NCBI RefSeq assembly: GCF_016056275.1
Contig: NZ_JAECZA010000314.1
Location: forward strand, 1-63,513
Length of the DNA stretch: 63,513 nucleotides
Direction of reading: 5' to 3'
From: Dendronalium phyllosphericum CENA369
GTDB taxonomy: Bacteria > Cyanobacteriota > Cyanobacteriia > Cyanobacteriales > Nostocaceae
A program made the translations under genes and the position numbers. The notes below the pieces were generated by a model. That model made no database searches and was not told the origin of the DNA. It saw only the letters and a list, made by a program, of their open reading frames with translations. Shown here piece by piece: positions 16,304-26,406 of this stretch (position 1 is its first letter; the number at the start of each line of letters is the position of its first letter).

Positions 16304-17464
16304 ATGCCTGAACCTGATATTCGCGTAAAACTCCTGATTGGTAAGACCATACCAAGACCTGCACCTTATGAAGTTATAGACGCATTGATAGACTTAGAAG
16401 TGACTCAACAAGACCGCGATCGCAGTGGCTTTCAAATGACCTTTAGTCTGAGTAAAGAACTAAAAAATTTCTCAGATTATTGGTTACTCCGCAAAGGCAT
16501 TTTAGATCCTCCCAACCGGATAATTATTCAGGTCATAGTTAATGTAAAAGTTGGTGTAAACCGCAGTTTTCAAAGCCCTATATTAATTGATGGCATTATT
16601 ACCGATCATCAAATTGCACCGAGTAATCAACCAGGAGAATCAAGGCTAATAGTGACTGGTGAAGATATTAGTCTGATGCTGGATCTGGAAGATAAAAATG
16701 AAACTTACCTAAACTTATCTGATTCTAAAATTGTTAACAAAATTTTAAATAAATATAAAATTAAATATGGGTTAACACTAGATGTACAAGATACTACTAA
16801 ATATTTTTCACCCAACCAACAAGAACAAATTACAACTCAGCAAAGTACAGACCTACAGTTTATTCAAAAACTGGCTATACGTAATAGTTTTATTTTTGAA
16901 ATTAAGCCTGCTAAAACTCCTGGGACAAATATTGCTTATTGGGGTGAGGAAAAAGATAAAGTTACTCCTGCTCAACCAGCATTGTCAATGAACATGGGGG
17001 CATTTACCAATGTAGATTCATCCATAAGTTTCAATTTTAATGCGCTGGAAGCTATTAAACCTCAAGCATCAGTTAGTGATGAAAAAACTGGGGCATCAAT
17101 TCCGATTCAGGTTCTTAAATCACCCAGTCAAGCTTTAGCTAGTAAGGCTGCTAAATTCTTAAGAAAAGAAGTGCTACGCTGCACCAACAAACTCGAAAAA
17201 ATCTTAGCCCAAAAGGAAACCGAATCATTTGCTAGCCGTTCGCAGGAAAATGCTGTCACTGCTACTGGAGAAGTAGATACTGTTCGCTACGGTTATGTCT
17301 TAGAAGTGCGTCAATTAGTGGGAGTGCGGGGTGTGGGAAAAACTTACGGTGGTTATTACTACGTCAAACAGGTAACACATCGCATCAAGCGTGGCGAATA
17401 CAAACAAAGTTTTACCTTGAAACGTGAGGGACAAGGTGCAACAATTCAGATGTTACAAGTATGA
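16304..17464 (+). CDS. Spike hub protein, phage late control gpD-like
   Basis: This 386-residue protein matches the gpD/gp27-like hub part of the central spike. The N-terminus reads DIRVKLLIGKTIPRPAPYEV; SFQSPILIDGIITDHQIAPS and an HNH-free beta-barrel region follow; the C-terminal GKTYGGYYYVKQVTHRIKRG and SFTLKREGQG are typical. In PVC the hub and needle are one polypeptide (Pvc8). Here the needle is the next gene, overlapping by four bases (ATGA). Confidence 0.88.
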   Translation: MPEPDIRVKLLIGKTIPRPAPYEVIDALIDLEVTQQDRDRSGFQMTFSLSKELKNFSDYWLLRKGILDPPNRIIIQVIVNVKVGVNRSFQSPILIDGIITDHQIAPSNQPGESRLIVTGEDISLMLDLEDKNETYLNLSDSKIVNKILNKYKIKYGLTLDVQDTTKYFSPNQQEQITTQQSTDLQFIQKLAIRNSFIFEIKPAKTPGTNIAYWGEEKDKVTPAQPALSMNMGAFTNVDSSISFNFNALEAIKPQASVSDEKTGASIPIQVLKSPSQALASKAAKFLRKEVLRCTNKLEKILAQKETESFASRSQENAVTATGEVDTVRYGYVLEVRQLVGVRGVGKTYGGYYYVKQVTHRIKRGEYKQSFTLKREGQGATIQMLQV

Positions 17465-18012
17465 ACCAACCAAAACTTGATATTTGTGGAAGTATTAATC
17501 CACAAAGACCTTCTTTTTATGGCAAATACCGAGGCGTAGTTTTTGATAATAATGACCCGTGGCAGCTTGGACGCGTGCAGGCAAAAGTGCAAGAAATTTT
17601 TGGCAACGATCCCAGCGGTTGGGCATTGCCTTGCGTTCCTTATGCTGGCAAAGGAATTGGGTTATTTCTCATTCCACCCAAAGGTGCTTTAGTTTGGATG
17701 GAGTTTGAAAATGGAGATCCAGACTACCCAATTTGGAGTGGCTGCTTTTGGGCAGATGAAAAGGTTCCAAATATAGTACCAGCTAATCCTTATGACCCAG
17801 ATATCAAGGTACTTAAAACCGATATTGGCAAAATTGAAATCAACGATAAATCAGGTAAGCAAAGCATCACTATCGAAGCCAAGATTGGTAAGCAAACTAT
17901 GAAAATAGTGATAAATAATTCGGGAATTGAAATCGACAATGGAAAGAATGCAACTATAAAACTGAGCGGTAAGACGGTATCGATTAATAACACTGATTTG
18001 GAGGTGACTTGA
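17461..18012 (+). CDS. Spike needle protein, gp5/VgrG-type OB-fold and beta-helix
   Basis: The first 115 residues form the gp5-type OB domain: FYGKYRGVVFDNNDPWQLGR, VPYAGKGIGLFLIPPKGALV and DPDYPIWSGCFW. The remainder is a short repetitive strand pattern (IEINDKSGKQSITIEAKIGK, then IVINNSGIEIDNGKNATIKL) characteristic of the triangular beta-helix needle. It completes the spike begun by the upstream gpD-like gene. Total length is 183 residues, so the needle is short. Confidence 0.9.
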   Translation: MNQPKLDICGSINPQRPSFYGKYRGVVFDNNDPWQLGRVQAKVQEIFGNDPSGWALPCVPYAGKGIGLFLIPPKGALVWMEFENGDPDYPIWSGCFWADEKVPNIVPANPYDPDIKVLKTDIGKIEINDKSGKQSITIEAKIGKQTMKIVINNSGIEIDNGKNATIKLSGKTVSINNTDLEVT

Positions 18013-18416
18013 TGCCAGAATATCTCATAAATCTTCCCAGGCAAAAGAATGTCATCAACATCGATTTTCCCTTTCACTTTGACAGATACCATCGCACCGC
18101 CAGCACCAGCGATGAAAATCAACACATCCGCGACTTAATCGAACAACTACTGTTTACTACTCCCGGCGAACGAGTCAACCGTCCAGATTTCGGTTGTGGT
18201 GTATTGTCTTTGATTTTTGCACCCAATAGTGTGGAACTAGCAACAACTATGGAAATTACGATTCAAGCATCTATTGAGCAATGGTTGGGCGATTTAATCG
18301 ATCTGCAAACTTTGGAAGTAACAAATGTTGATTCCAGTCTTTACATAGTGGTGGAATATTTGGTGCAAAGTTCTGGCGAGACACAAACAGCTACTTTTAG
18401 GACGACTGTACCATGA
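18012..18416 (+). CDS. GPW/gp25-family baseplate protein
   Basis: This 134-residue protein has the gp25 signature: IRDLIEQLLFTTPGERVNRP followed by DFGCGV and IFAPNS. By family it nucleates sheath assembly on the baseplate wedge. I chose the ATG at 18012, which overlaps the preceding TGA by one base, over an in-frame TTG three bases earlier. The next gene overlaps the stop by four bases. Confidence 0.93.
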   Translation: MPEYLINLPRQKNVINIDFPFHFDRYHRTASTSDENQHIRDLIEQLLFTTPGERVNRPDFGCGVLSLIFAPNSVELATTMEITIQASIEQWLGDLIDLQTLEVTNVDSSLYIVVEYLVQSSGETQTATFRTTVP

Positions 18417-20953
18417 ACAGCCACACCCTTACTTTCCAAAACGAACAGCGCCGTCAAGAAATTCGTAGGCAAAGAAAAAACGGGCTAGATTATGTAGAAG
18501 TTAGCGATGATTTGCGATCGCTATATGTCTATTTTTTAGGTTCGGTACCACAAGACCTGAAAAAAGAGAATCTTCTGATTGAAGGTGGCCAGCGGATTCG
18601 CAATCTTCATGTGATTAATTTAGAGATAGAAAATCCCCCAAATTGTGAGAGTTATTTAACAGTTAATCTTGACCAAACTGGCGATTTCTCTGTCTATACT
18701 TTGCGCTTGGTGTCGTTAGATGAACATGGCAAACCCACAAACCAACCATATCCTAATTTTGACCCACGCTACTCTCTAGTACAATTTAAATTCCGAGATG
18801 GTATCTGTAATACTGACATGGATTGCTTGCAACAGCAAACTTGTCCGCCACCGCAACTAGTTGAACCAGCTATCAACTATTTGGCCAAAGATTATGCTAG
18901 TTTTCGCCAGTTGATTTTAGACCGCCTGTCCTTGATAATGCCTGATTGGGAAGAACGTCACGTCCCGGATTTAGGAATTACTTTAGTGGAAATCCTCGCT
19001 TATGTTGGTGATTATCTCAGCTACTATCAGGATGCTGTAGCCACCGAAGCTTATCTAGAAACTGCCCGCCAACGGATTTCTGTCCGTCGTCATGCCCGTC
19101 TCATTGATTATCCGATGCATGAGGGCTGTAATGCACGTACTTGGTTATGGTTAGAGACAAGTATTAATATTTCCCTGGAAGCCAAAAATTTCTACTTTAT
19201 TACTAGTTATAAAAACGCGCCTCCCCTCGGCACTATCCTAGAAGATATTCGCCATCTAGATGATGTGCCTCCTAGCAGTTATGAAGTTTTTGAACCGCTA
19301 ACGCCACTACCGATTCATCTCTACAAGGCTCACAATCAGATATTATTCTATACTTGGGGCGATCGCTCCTGTTGTCTTCCTCCTGATTCCACAACCGCTA
19401 CATTATTGGATGAATTTATACAACATACACTACCAGAGAAGCCTAATTCTGCCAATACTCAATCGCCCGAACAGCAGCGAAAATTGCATCTGAAAATTGG
19501 TGACATCCTCATTTTTGAAGAAATTAGAAATCCGAAAACAGGCATCCTGGAAGATGCAGATATGAAGCATCGCCATGCAGTCCGACTGACAAATGTCAAG
19601 GCAAGTGTAGATGAACTTTACAATCAGCCAATTGTAGAAATCGAATGGTCAAAAGAGGATGCATTGCCTTTTCCCCTTTGTATTTCAGCAATAGTACCAC
19701 CAGACTGTCAGCTAGTTGATATTAGTGTTGCCAGAGGCAATGTAATTCTAGTCGATCGCGGACGCACTATTGAACGGGAAGATTTAGGAACTGTACCGGG
19801 AAAAGAGATAATCCAGGGATGCCAAGAAGAAGACGAACCTATAGAGATTTTAGTAGTAGGCGATCGCTTTCGTCCTACCTTACAAAAAACGCCTTTAACT
19901 TTCAGCCAACCTCTGCCCAAAAATCATCTAACTCAAGATGCTAAAAGTTTGCTAATTCAAGACCCCCGTCAAGCATTACCTCAAATTCAACTTACGAATA
20001 CTGTCAATAACTCTATCTGGACTCCCCAGTACGACCTTATAGACAGCAATAGCGAAGACCAACATTTTGTTGTGGAAATGGACAATGATGGACAAGCACA
20101 CTTACGCTTTGGAGACGGTGAATTAGGAATCAAACCGGCAGTCAATACTCACTTCCAAGCGACCTATCGAGTCGGTAACGGACTTGCAGGTAATATTAGT
20201 GTTGGAGCGATTTCTTATATTGTTTTTCGCAATCAACTAATTAGTGGTTCGACATTGCAACCACACCAGCCCTTCCCAGCTCAAGGTGGGACAGCACCCG
20301 AACCTCTATCTCAGGTGAAACTATATGCACCGCACCTATCTCACGAAAAATTAGAACGTGCTATCACTGCTGATGACTACGCACAATTGGTAATCCAACA
20401 TTTCTCAACAAAAGTGCAACGAGCAGCAGCTACCTTACGGTGGACAGGCAGTAGGTATGAAGTCTGGGTGACAGTAGATCCTTTCGACAAAGATGCAGCA
20501 GATAAAAAATTACTCCGAAATATTGCCACAGACCTAAAAAAATATCGCCGCATTGGTCATGATGTCATCGTTCAACGAGCAGGTTACGCCTGTTTGGATA
20601 TCGCCATGAGAGTTGATGTCAAATTTGACTATTTGCGCGGTCATGTCAAAGCTACTTTGCTGGATATTTTCAGTAACCGGGTTCTATCTGATGGTCAGCG
20701 TGGTTTCTTCCATCCTGATAACTGGACTTTTGGCCAAGGAATTGCTTTAAGTCAGATTGTAGCTAAAGCTTCTACTGTTCCAGGCGTTGAAAGTGTCTCT
20801 GTGACTAAGTTAGAACGTCTTTTTGTCGGTTCCAACCGCGAGATTGAAGCAAGTTTTTTACCCATTGGTGCTTGGGAAATTGCCCGACTCGATAACAACC
20901 CAAACTTTATTGAAAACGGTAGATTAACACTCGATTTGCGAGGTGGGAGATGA
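18413..20953 (+). CDS. Baseplate wedge protein, gp6/J-like (Pvc11-type)
   Basis: This 846-residue protein is a large eCIS baseplate wedge component. Residues about 140-240 hold the family marker INYLAKDYASFRQLILDRLS and WEERHVPDLGITLVEILAYV, then GDYLSYYQDAVATEAYLETA. The C-terminal 250 residues are baseplate J-like (FGDGELGIKPAVNTHFQATY, YRVGNGLAGNI, and a late VPGVESVSVTKLERL). It is translationally coupled to gp25 upstream and a second wedge protein downstream. Confidence 0.9.
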   Translation: MNSHTLTFQNEQRRQEIRRQRKNGLDYVEVSDDLRSLYVYFLGSVPQDLKKENLLIEGGQRIRNLHVINLEIENPPNCESYLTVNLDQTGDFSVYTLRLVSLDEHGKPTNQPYPNFDPRYSLVQFKFRDGICNTDMDCLQQQTCPPPQLVEPAINYLAKDYASFRQLILDRLSLIMPDWEERHVPDLGITLVEILAYVGDYLSYYQDAVATEAYLETARQRISVRRHARLIDYPMHEGCNARTWLWLETSINISLEAKNFYFITSYKNAPPLGTILEDIRHLDDVPPSSYEVFEPLTPLPIHLYKAHNQILFYTWGDRSCCLPPDSTTATLLDEFIQHTLPEKPNSANTQSPEQQRKLHLKIGDILIFEEIRNPKTGILEDADMKHRHAVRLTNVKASVDELYNQPIVEIEWSKEDALPFPLCISAIVPPDCQLVDISVARGNVILVDRGRTIEREDLGTVPGKEIIQGCQEEDEPIEILVVGDRFRPTLQKTPLTFSQPLPKNHLTQDAKSLLIQDPRQALPQIQLTNTVNNSIWTPQYDLIDSNSEDQHFVVEMDNDGQAHLRFGDGELGIKPAVNTHFQATYRVGNGLAGNISVGAISYIVFRNQLISGSTLQPHQPFPAQGGTAPEPLSQVKLYAPHLSHEKLERAITADDYAQLVIQHFSTKVQRAAATLRWTGSRYEVWVTVDPFDKDAADKKLLRNIATDLKKYRRIGHDVIVQRAGYACLDIAMRVDVKFDYLRGHVKATLLDIFSNRVLSDGQRGFFHPDNWTFGQGIALSQIVAKASTVPGVESVSVTKLERLFVGSNREIEASFLPIGAWEIARLDNNPNFIENGRLTLDLRGGR

Positions 20954-23853
20954 AATTAAGTTGTAGTTGTAACTGTCATAACTATAAATCAAGCGATCGC
21001 TCCAGCTGTGCTTGTTGCGAAGGTGCAGAAATTCTCACTCCCAAATCAGTAGTTAATCAACCTGGTTTGTATACCTTAGCTTATCGAGTTGGAACCCATG
21101 CTAGCTTTTTCGAGACAATGCAAGCGCGTTTGGGCGATAGCAAGTTTCCCCAGTTGAGAAATTTAAAAACACGGGACTCTAACGACCCTTCTATTGCTCT
21201 GTTAGACGCTTGGGCTACTGTTGCAGACGTTCTGACATTTTATCAGGAACGCATAGCCAATGAAGGTTACTTACGCACTGCCATTGAGCGAGGTTCCTTA
21301 GTAGAATTAGCTCGATTAGTAGACTATGCACATAGTCCTGGTGTCAGTGCTAGCGTTTATTTAGCTTTTACCGTCGAAGATGGTTACAATTTGGAAATTC
21401 CTATTGGTTTGATCTGCCAAAGTATACCTAATTCTGATGAATCGCCAGAATTTTTTGAAACATCAGAAAAACTGCGAGTTTATGCCCAGTTGAATAGGCT
21501 CAAGCCTCGGCTGAAGCAACAGCAGGAAGTTAATTCAAAAGCCGCTACGGAAATTGACAAGCTTTATTTAGATGGTATAGGTGCGAATCTCAAACCTAAC
21601 GATCCGCTTTTACTAATCTTTGGTGATGCTGAAACTGAGCAAGTCATTCGCAAAGTTCAAATTATTGAGCCTCAACCAGAAGAAAACCGGACAAAAATTA
21701 CATTACAACTGCCACCAGAAGTTACACAACAACCAACTACTGAGGTTGCACCAGCAAGTACAAAAGCACAAAAAATCAAACAATTAATCAAACTGCCATC
21801 AATACAACCTGCGAATGCTCTAGAACTAGAGCGGTCAAAAGAACAAATTTTTTCTCCCGCAAACATTGATATTAATTCACGCTTAATTAATAATACTTTA
21901 AATCCTGCTGACAACACAGCAGTATATCAAATTTTAACCAGCGATCGCGCTAATTCTGCTAATCAGTTAAACCAAATTAAAGTTTTAGGAATCAAAGCTG
22001 CACCTTTCGGACATGACGTACAATTAAAGCCAATTTTTGACCAGCAAGGACGAATTGAAAAATACGAAGAATGGCAAATTTCAGGTGTAGATGAGCCAAC
22101 ATCAAATTCCTCTAACACGCTTCCATCGGAATTAAGAAATATTTTAGTATTAGATGCCCAATATGATGAAATTACACCTGGTAGTTGGCTGGCAATTGAA
22201 CGTGTAGATGTTAATGAAATTGGGATTTATCAAGTCATCAAAGTAGAAAATTTTACTAAAATTGCATACAACACAGTAGGAAGAATTACGCAACTTACTT
22301 TAGATAAACCTTGGTTAAAAGAACAAGATACATCTTTAGATGTAATGCGTAAAACTACAGTGTATCTCAAGAGTGAAGATTTGAATTTGGTTGAAAAACC
22401 AGTTGACTTGAAAGATGCACCAAGTAGCGAACATTATATATCCGACCAGATGGAAATTGAACTAGACAATCTCTATGAAGGTCTACAACCTGGACGTTGG
22501 TTGATTATTTCTGGCGAACGCAGTGATATATCTGGTGTTAACGGTGTGTGGAAGAGTGAAGTTGTCATGCTAGCTGGGGTGAGACAAGATATCAATCCTA
22601 ATTTGCCCAATGACAAACCGCATACATTCCTCAGATTTGCCAGACCTTTGGCTTATACTTACAAGCGAGAGACTGTTACTATCTATGGCAACGTAGTTAA
22701 AGCCACTCATGGCGAGACTCATACTGAAATACTCGGCAGTGGTGACGCTACTAAAGCAAATCAACAATTTACCCTATCACAACCGCCCCTTACCTACTTA
22801 CCAGCACCTAATCCTAGTGGCGTTGCGAGCAGTTTGTCAGTATATGTTAACGATGTCCGTTGGCAAGAAGTAGAAAGTTTAATCCAGTTAAGTCCTACAG
22901 ACCGCGCCTATATCACCCAAACTGATAGTGATGGCAACGTAACTATTATCTTTGGCAATGGCGAACATGGAGCTAGATTACCCAGTGGGGTTGAAAATAT
23001 TATGGCAGTTTACCGCAGTGGTATTGGCAAAAGCGGTAATGTTGGAGCAGAAAAAATCGCACAATTGGCAATGCAACCTCTGGGTTTGAGTGGCGTACTC
23101 AACCCCATAGCAGCCACAGGAGGCGCAGACCCAGAAAGCGATTATGAAATTCGCCGCAATGCATCTGTTGGCGTAACATCTCTCAACCGTGCAGTTTCCG
23201 TGCAGGACTATGCTAATTTTGCCCGTACCTTTACTGGAATTGGCAAAGCAAATGCTCAACGTCTTTCAAATGGTTCGCGTCAAATTATCCACATTACCAT
23301 CGCTGGGGCTGATGATATCTATATTGATAGAAATTCAGATTTATACCGCAGCTTTGTGCAAGCATTATATGAATTTGGCGACCCCAATCAAGCACTAAAA
23401 GTAGATATGCGAGAACTTATGCTATTAATTATCAGCGCCAATGTGCGGATTTTAGCAAATTATCAATGGACATCTGTAGCATTAAAAATTCGGACTGCTT
23501 TGTTCGATAAATTTAGCTTTGAACGTCAGGAACTAGGACAAGATGTTGCCCTAAGTGCAGTTATTGGCACGATTCAACAAGTACCAGGAGTAGACTACGT
23601 AGATGTAGATATTTTAGATAGTGTTTCCGAAACTGAAGCCCAAAATCCAGACATTTTAAATAGAAAACTAGAAGAACTGGCACAACTAGGCATCGGTCTT
23701 GGAAATGGACAACTACCAATACAACCAAAACAACGAATTCCTGTAAACTTGGCTGTTTTTGATTCCACAATAAACCAACTTTTTCCGGCTCAATTAGCTA
23801 TTCTCAGCCCTCAAGTGCCAGACACACTAATTCTGAAGGAGTTGAAATCATGA
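20950..23853 (+). CDS. Second baseplate wedge protein with N-terminal cysteine cluster (Pvc12-type)
   Basis: This 967-residue protein repeats the wedge architecture: residues about 35-130 with GLYTLAYRVGTHASFFETMQ, SIALLDAWATVADVLTFYQE and RIANEGYLRTAIERGSLVEL, and a C-terminal baseplate J region (FGNGEHGARLPSGVENIMAV, YRSGIGKSGNVG, then VPGVDYVDVDIL). The first 25 residues hold six cysteines as CSCNC and CACC with a nearby His, enough for a metal or disulfide cluster. It is about 120 residues longer than its neighbour because of a variable middle region (about 200-560). The start overlaps the previous stop by four bases. Confidence 0.9.
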   Translation: MKLSCSCNCHNYKSSDRSSCACCEGAEILTPKSVVNQPGLYTLAYRVGTHASFFETMQARLGDSKFPQLRNLKTRDSNDPSIALLDAWATVADVLTFYQERIANEGYLRTAIERGSLVELARLVDYAHSPGVSASVYLAFTVEDGYNLEIPIGLICQSIPNSDESPEFFETSEKLRVYAQLNRLKPRLKQQQEVNSKAATEIDKLYLDGIGANLKPNDPLLLIFGDAETEQVIRKVQIIEPQPEENRTKITLQLPPEVTQQPTTEVAPASTKAQKIKQLIKLPSIQPANALELERSKEQIFSPANIDINSRLINNTLNPADNTAVYQILTSDRANSANQLNQIKVLGIKAAPFGHDVQLKPIFDQQGRIEKYEEWQISGVDEPTSNSSNTLPSELRNILVLDAQYDEITPGSWLAIERVDVNEIGIYQVIKVENFTKIAYNTVGRITQLTLDKPWLKEQDTSLDVMRKTTVYLKSEDLNLVEKPVDLKDAPSSEHYISDQMEIELDNLYEGLQPGRWLIISGERSDISGVNGVWKSEVVMLAGVRQDINPNLPNDKPHTFLRFARPLAYTYKRETVTIYGNVVKATHGETHTEILGSGDATKANQQFTLSQPPLTYLPAPNPSGVASSLSVYVNDVRWQEVESLIQLSPTDRAYITQTDSDGNVTIIFGNGEHGARLPSGVENIMAVYRSGIGKSGNVGAEKIAQLAMQPLGLSGVLNPIAATGGADPESDYEIRRNASVGVTSLNRAVSVQDYANFARTFTGIGKANAQRLSNGSRQIIHITIAGADDIYIDRNSDLYRSFVQALYEFGDPNQALKVDMRELMLLIISANVRILANYQWTSVALKIRTALFDKFSFERQELGQDVALSAVIGTIQQVPGVDYVDVDILDSVSETEAQNPDILNRKLEELAQLGIGLGNGQLPIQPKQRIPVNLAVFDSTINQLFPAQLAILSPQVPDTLILKELKS

Positions 23854-26396
23854 GCAATTCCCCAGACCGCCTTTATGAACTGTTGCCAGCTGTTTACCGC
23901 ATCCGTGATGTCGAACAAGGCTATCCCCTACGGGATTTATTACGTGTCATTGCTGAACAAGTAAATATTGTTGAAGCAGATATTACTCAACTCTACGAGA
24001 ACTGGTTTATTGAAACTTGCCAAGATTGGGTAGTACCATACATTGGCGATTTAATTGGTTATCAAAATATTCGCAATTATGGTACAAATGCGATCGCTGA
24101 TGAAAAAGGCAATAATATTTTAATTCCCCGGCGTGAAGTCGCAAATACTATTCGCTACCGACGGCGTAAAGGGACGCTGGCTTTGTTGGAATTGCTGGCT
24201 GATAAAGTAGCTGGCTGGCCGGCACGAGTTGTAGAATTCGATCGGCTAGTTAGCAAAACACAACATATCAATCACCCGCATTCGTCAAGCTCAACAACAG
24301 TAAATCTGCATCAAGTCAATGCAGTCGCAAAGCTAAATAACCCATTCGAGGAATTAGCTCATACAGTAGATATTCACAATATTGCTTCACAATATCAACC
24401 GGGAAAATACAACACTCCGAATGTTGGTATTTTTGTTTGGCGATTAAAACCTTATTCCATGACTCTAACACCAGCTTTTTGTTTAGAAGAAGTTAGTTCT
24501 AACTGTTACACCTTTAGTATTACGGGTAATGACACTCCGCTTTACACTCGTCCCCAAATAGCAGAAGATGAAACTAAAATTGCTCGTGAATTAAATTTAC
24601 CTATTCCCATTCAACGGCAAGTTTTACAATCTTGTAAAAGTGATTATTTTGATTCAAACCCAAATCCAGAACAATTTAGTAAAAGTTTGCAAGTCTGGAA
24701 AGGTGTTGGTGCAAAATTGCAACTAATTTCTCCAGAGCAAATTATTATTGCCGATCTGGGTGATTGGAATTATCAACCAGAGCAAGACCATATAGCAGTC
24801 GATCCAGAATTGGGGCGGATGATTTTTCCCATCCGCCAATTACCAAAAAATGGTGTTTGGGTTTCTTATTATTATGGTTTTAGTGCTGATATTGGCGGTG
24901 GCGAATATGACCGAACTTTGTTAGATTCTGCGACACATTTTTTACTTGATGTGGGTGATATTCAAGAGCCAGTCGTTTTTATCTCGCAACAAGATGCCTC
25001 TGCATTATCTCAATTTTTGCGATCGCAGCTTTCTGGTGATACCCGAAGGCTTTTGGATGCTTATATCATTCCTCCTGCCGAACCAGCTTTAATTACAGCT
25101 TTGCTCAGAGAGTTAAATCAACTACTTTTAGGTAAAAGCCTCTACGATAAACAACGTTTTGCAGCTATCACCTTGAGTGCAGAAACTCAAAGATTGATTC
25201 AGCAAAATCTCTACGGCAAAGAACTGATTCGCTGCAATCGCTTGCTATTAGAAGAAGCTTTTCCATCTCAAATCAGAAAACATTATATCCATTACAGCGT
25301 CAGTCAAACCTCACAAGCGGATTATCAAAGTATTACCGAGGCAATTTTACAGTGGCAGCGAGACAAACCCCATAATGCTGTGATTGAAATTTTTGACAGT
25401 GGTGTTTATGTAGAACGAATCAATATTGAACTAGAAAAAAATCAAAGTTTGCAATTACGTGCAGCTAACCGCAAGCGTCCGGTGATACGCATTCTAGATT
25501 GGAGAACTTCTTTAGGTGATGCTTTAAATATCACAGTAGAGTCAGGAAGCTGCTTTGTTCTCGATGGTTTATTGATTACTGGTCGGGGAGTGCATATAGA
25601 AGGTAATCCCACTCAATTTGTAGATTATCCTACCTCTGTTGTCAAATCGGCTGCGGTTATTATCCGTCATTCTACATTAGTGCCGGGCTGGTCATTACAT
25701 TGTGACTGCGAACCTCGACGTTCCAGCGAACCAAGTTTGGAATTATTTAATATTAATGGATGTGTAACGATCGCACACAGTATTGTTGGCTCTATTCAGG
25801 TTAACCAAGATGAAGTAGAGGCTGACCCTTTGCCGATATGTATTAGTGATAGCATTATAGATGCTACTAACGTAGAAGGTGAAGCGATCGGCGCAGTGGG
25901 TTACTCTATAGCTCATGCGCGGTTGACTATTGCACGTTGTACAGTCATTGGACAAATTCAAGTCCATGCAATTGATTTAGCAGAAAACAGTATTTTTAAG
26001 GGCATTATATTCGTTGCTCGTCGCCAACAAGGTTGTATCCGTTTCTGCTATGTGATGCCAAACTCACGCACGCCACGCCGATATAATTGTCAACCGGATT
26101 TAGTCGAGCAGATAGTTAGACAAAAAACTGAACTACAACCAGAACAGATAGAGGTGGAACAACTTGTTGCTAGAAGCCGCGTACAACCTCAATTCAACAG
26201 TACGCGCTATGGCACACCTACCTACTGTCAGTTAGCGTCAACCTGTGCTGAGGAAATCAAACGTGGTGCTGATGATGAATCAGAAATGGGTGCTTTTCAC
26301 AATTTATATCAGCCTCAAAAAGAGGCTAATCTACGCATCCGTTTAGAGGAATATACACCCGCCGATACTGAAATTAATATTATTTACGCTAGTTAA
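23850..26396 (+). CDS. Phage tail protein I-like baseplate/fibre-attachment protein
   Basis: The N-terminal 120 residues are gpI-like: DRLYELLPAVYRIRDVEQGY, FIETCQDWVVPYIGDLIGYQ and IRYRRRKGTLALLELLADKV. Residues about 490-760 have the alternating short-strand pattern of a right-handed beta-helix (VIEIFDSGVYVERINIELEK, then ISDSIIDATNVEGEAIGAVG), as in tail-associated pectate-lyase-like folds. The end (MGAFHNLYQPQKEANLRIRL) recurs in eCIS gpI-like proteins. It would sit at the outer baseplate, either binding a membrane-facing component or taking the place of a fibre. No separate tail fibre gene is recognisable in the locus. Confidence 0.8.
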   Translation: MSNSPDRLYELLPAVYRIRDVEQGYPLRDLLRVIAEQVNIVEADITQLYENWFIETCQDWVVPYIGDLIGYQNIRNYGTNAIADEKGNNILIPRREVANTIRYRRRKGTLALLELLADKVAGWPARVVEFDRLVSKTQHINHPHSSSSTTVNLHQVNAVAKLNNPFEELAHTVDIHNIASQYQPGKYNTPNVGIFVWRLKPYSMTLTPAFCLEEVSSNCYTFSITGNDTPLYTRPQIAEDETKIARELNLPIPIQRQVLQSCKSDYFDSNPNPEQFSKSLQVWKGVGAKLQLISPEQIIIADLGDWNYQPEQDHIAVDPELGRMIFPIRQLPKNGVWVSYYYGFSADIGGGEYDRTLLDSATHFLLDVGDIQEPVVFISQQDASALSQFLRSQLSGDTRRLLDAYIIPPAEPALITALLRELNQLLLGKSLYDKQRFAAITLSAETQRLIQQNLYGKELIRCNRLLLEEAFPSQIRKHYIHYSVSQTSQADYQSITEAILQWQRDKPHNAVIEIFDSGVYVERINIELEKNQSLQLRAANRKRPVIRILDWRTSLGDALNITVESGSCFVLDGLLITGRGVHIEGNPTQFVDYPTSVVKSAAVIIRHSTLVPGWSLHCDCEPRRSSEPSLELFNINGCVTIAHSIVGSIQVNQDEVEADPLPICISDSIIDATNVEGEAIGAVGYSIAHARLTIARCTVIGQIQVHAIDLAENSIFKGIIFVARRQQGCIRFCYVMPNSRTPRRYNCQPDLVEQIVRQKTELQPEQIEVEQLVARSRVQPQFNSTRYGTPTYCQLASTCAEEIKRGADDESEMGAFHNLYQPQKEANLRIRLEEYTPADTEINIIYAS

Positions 26397-26406
26397 CGAG
26401 GTTGTT

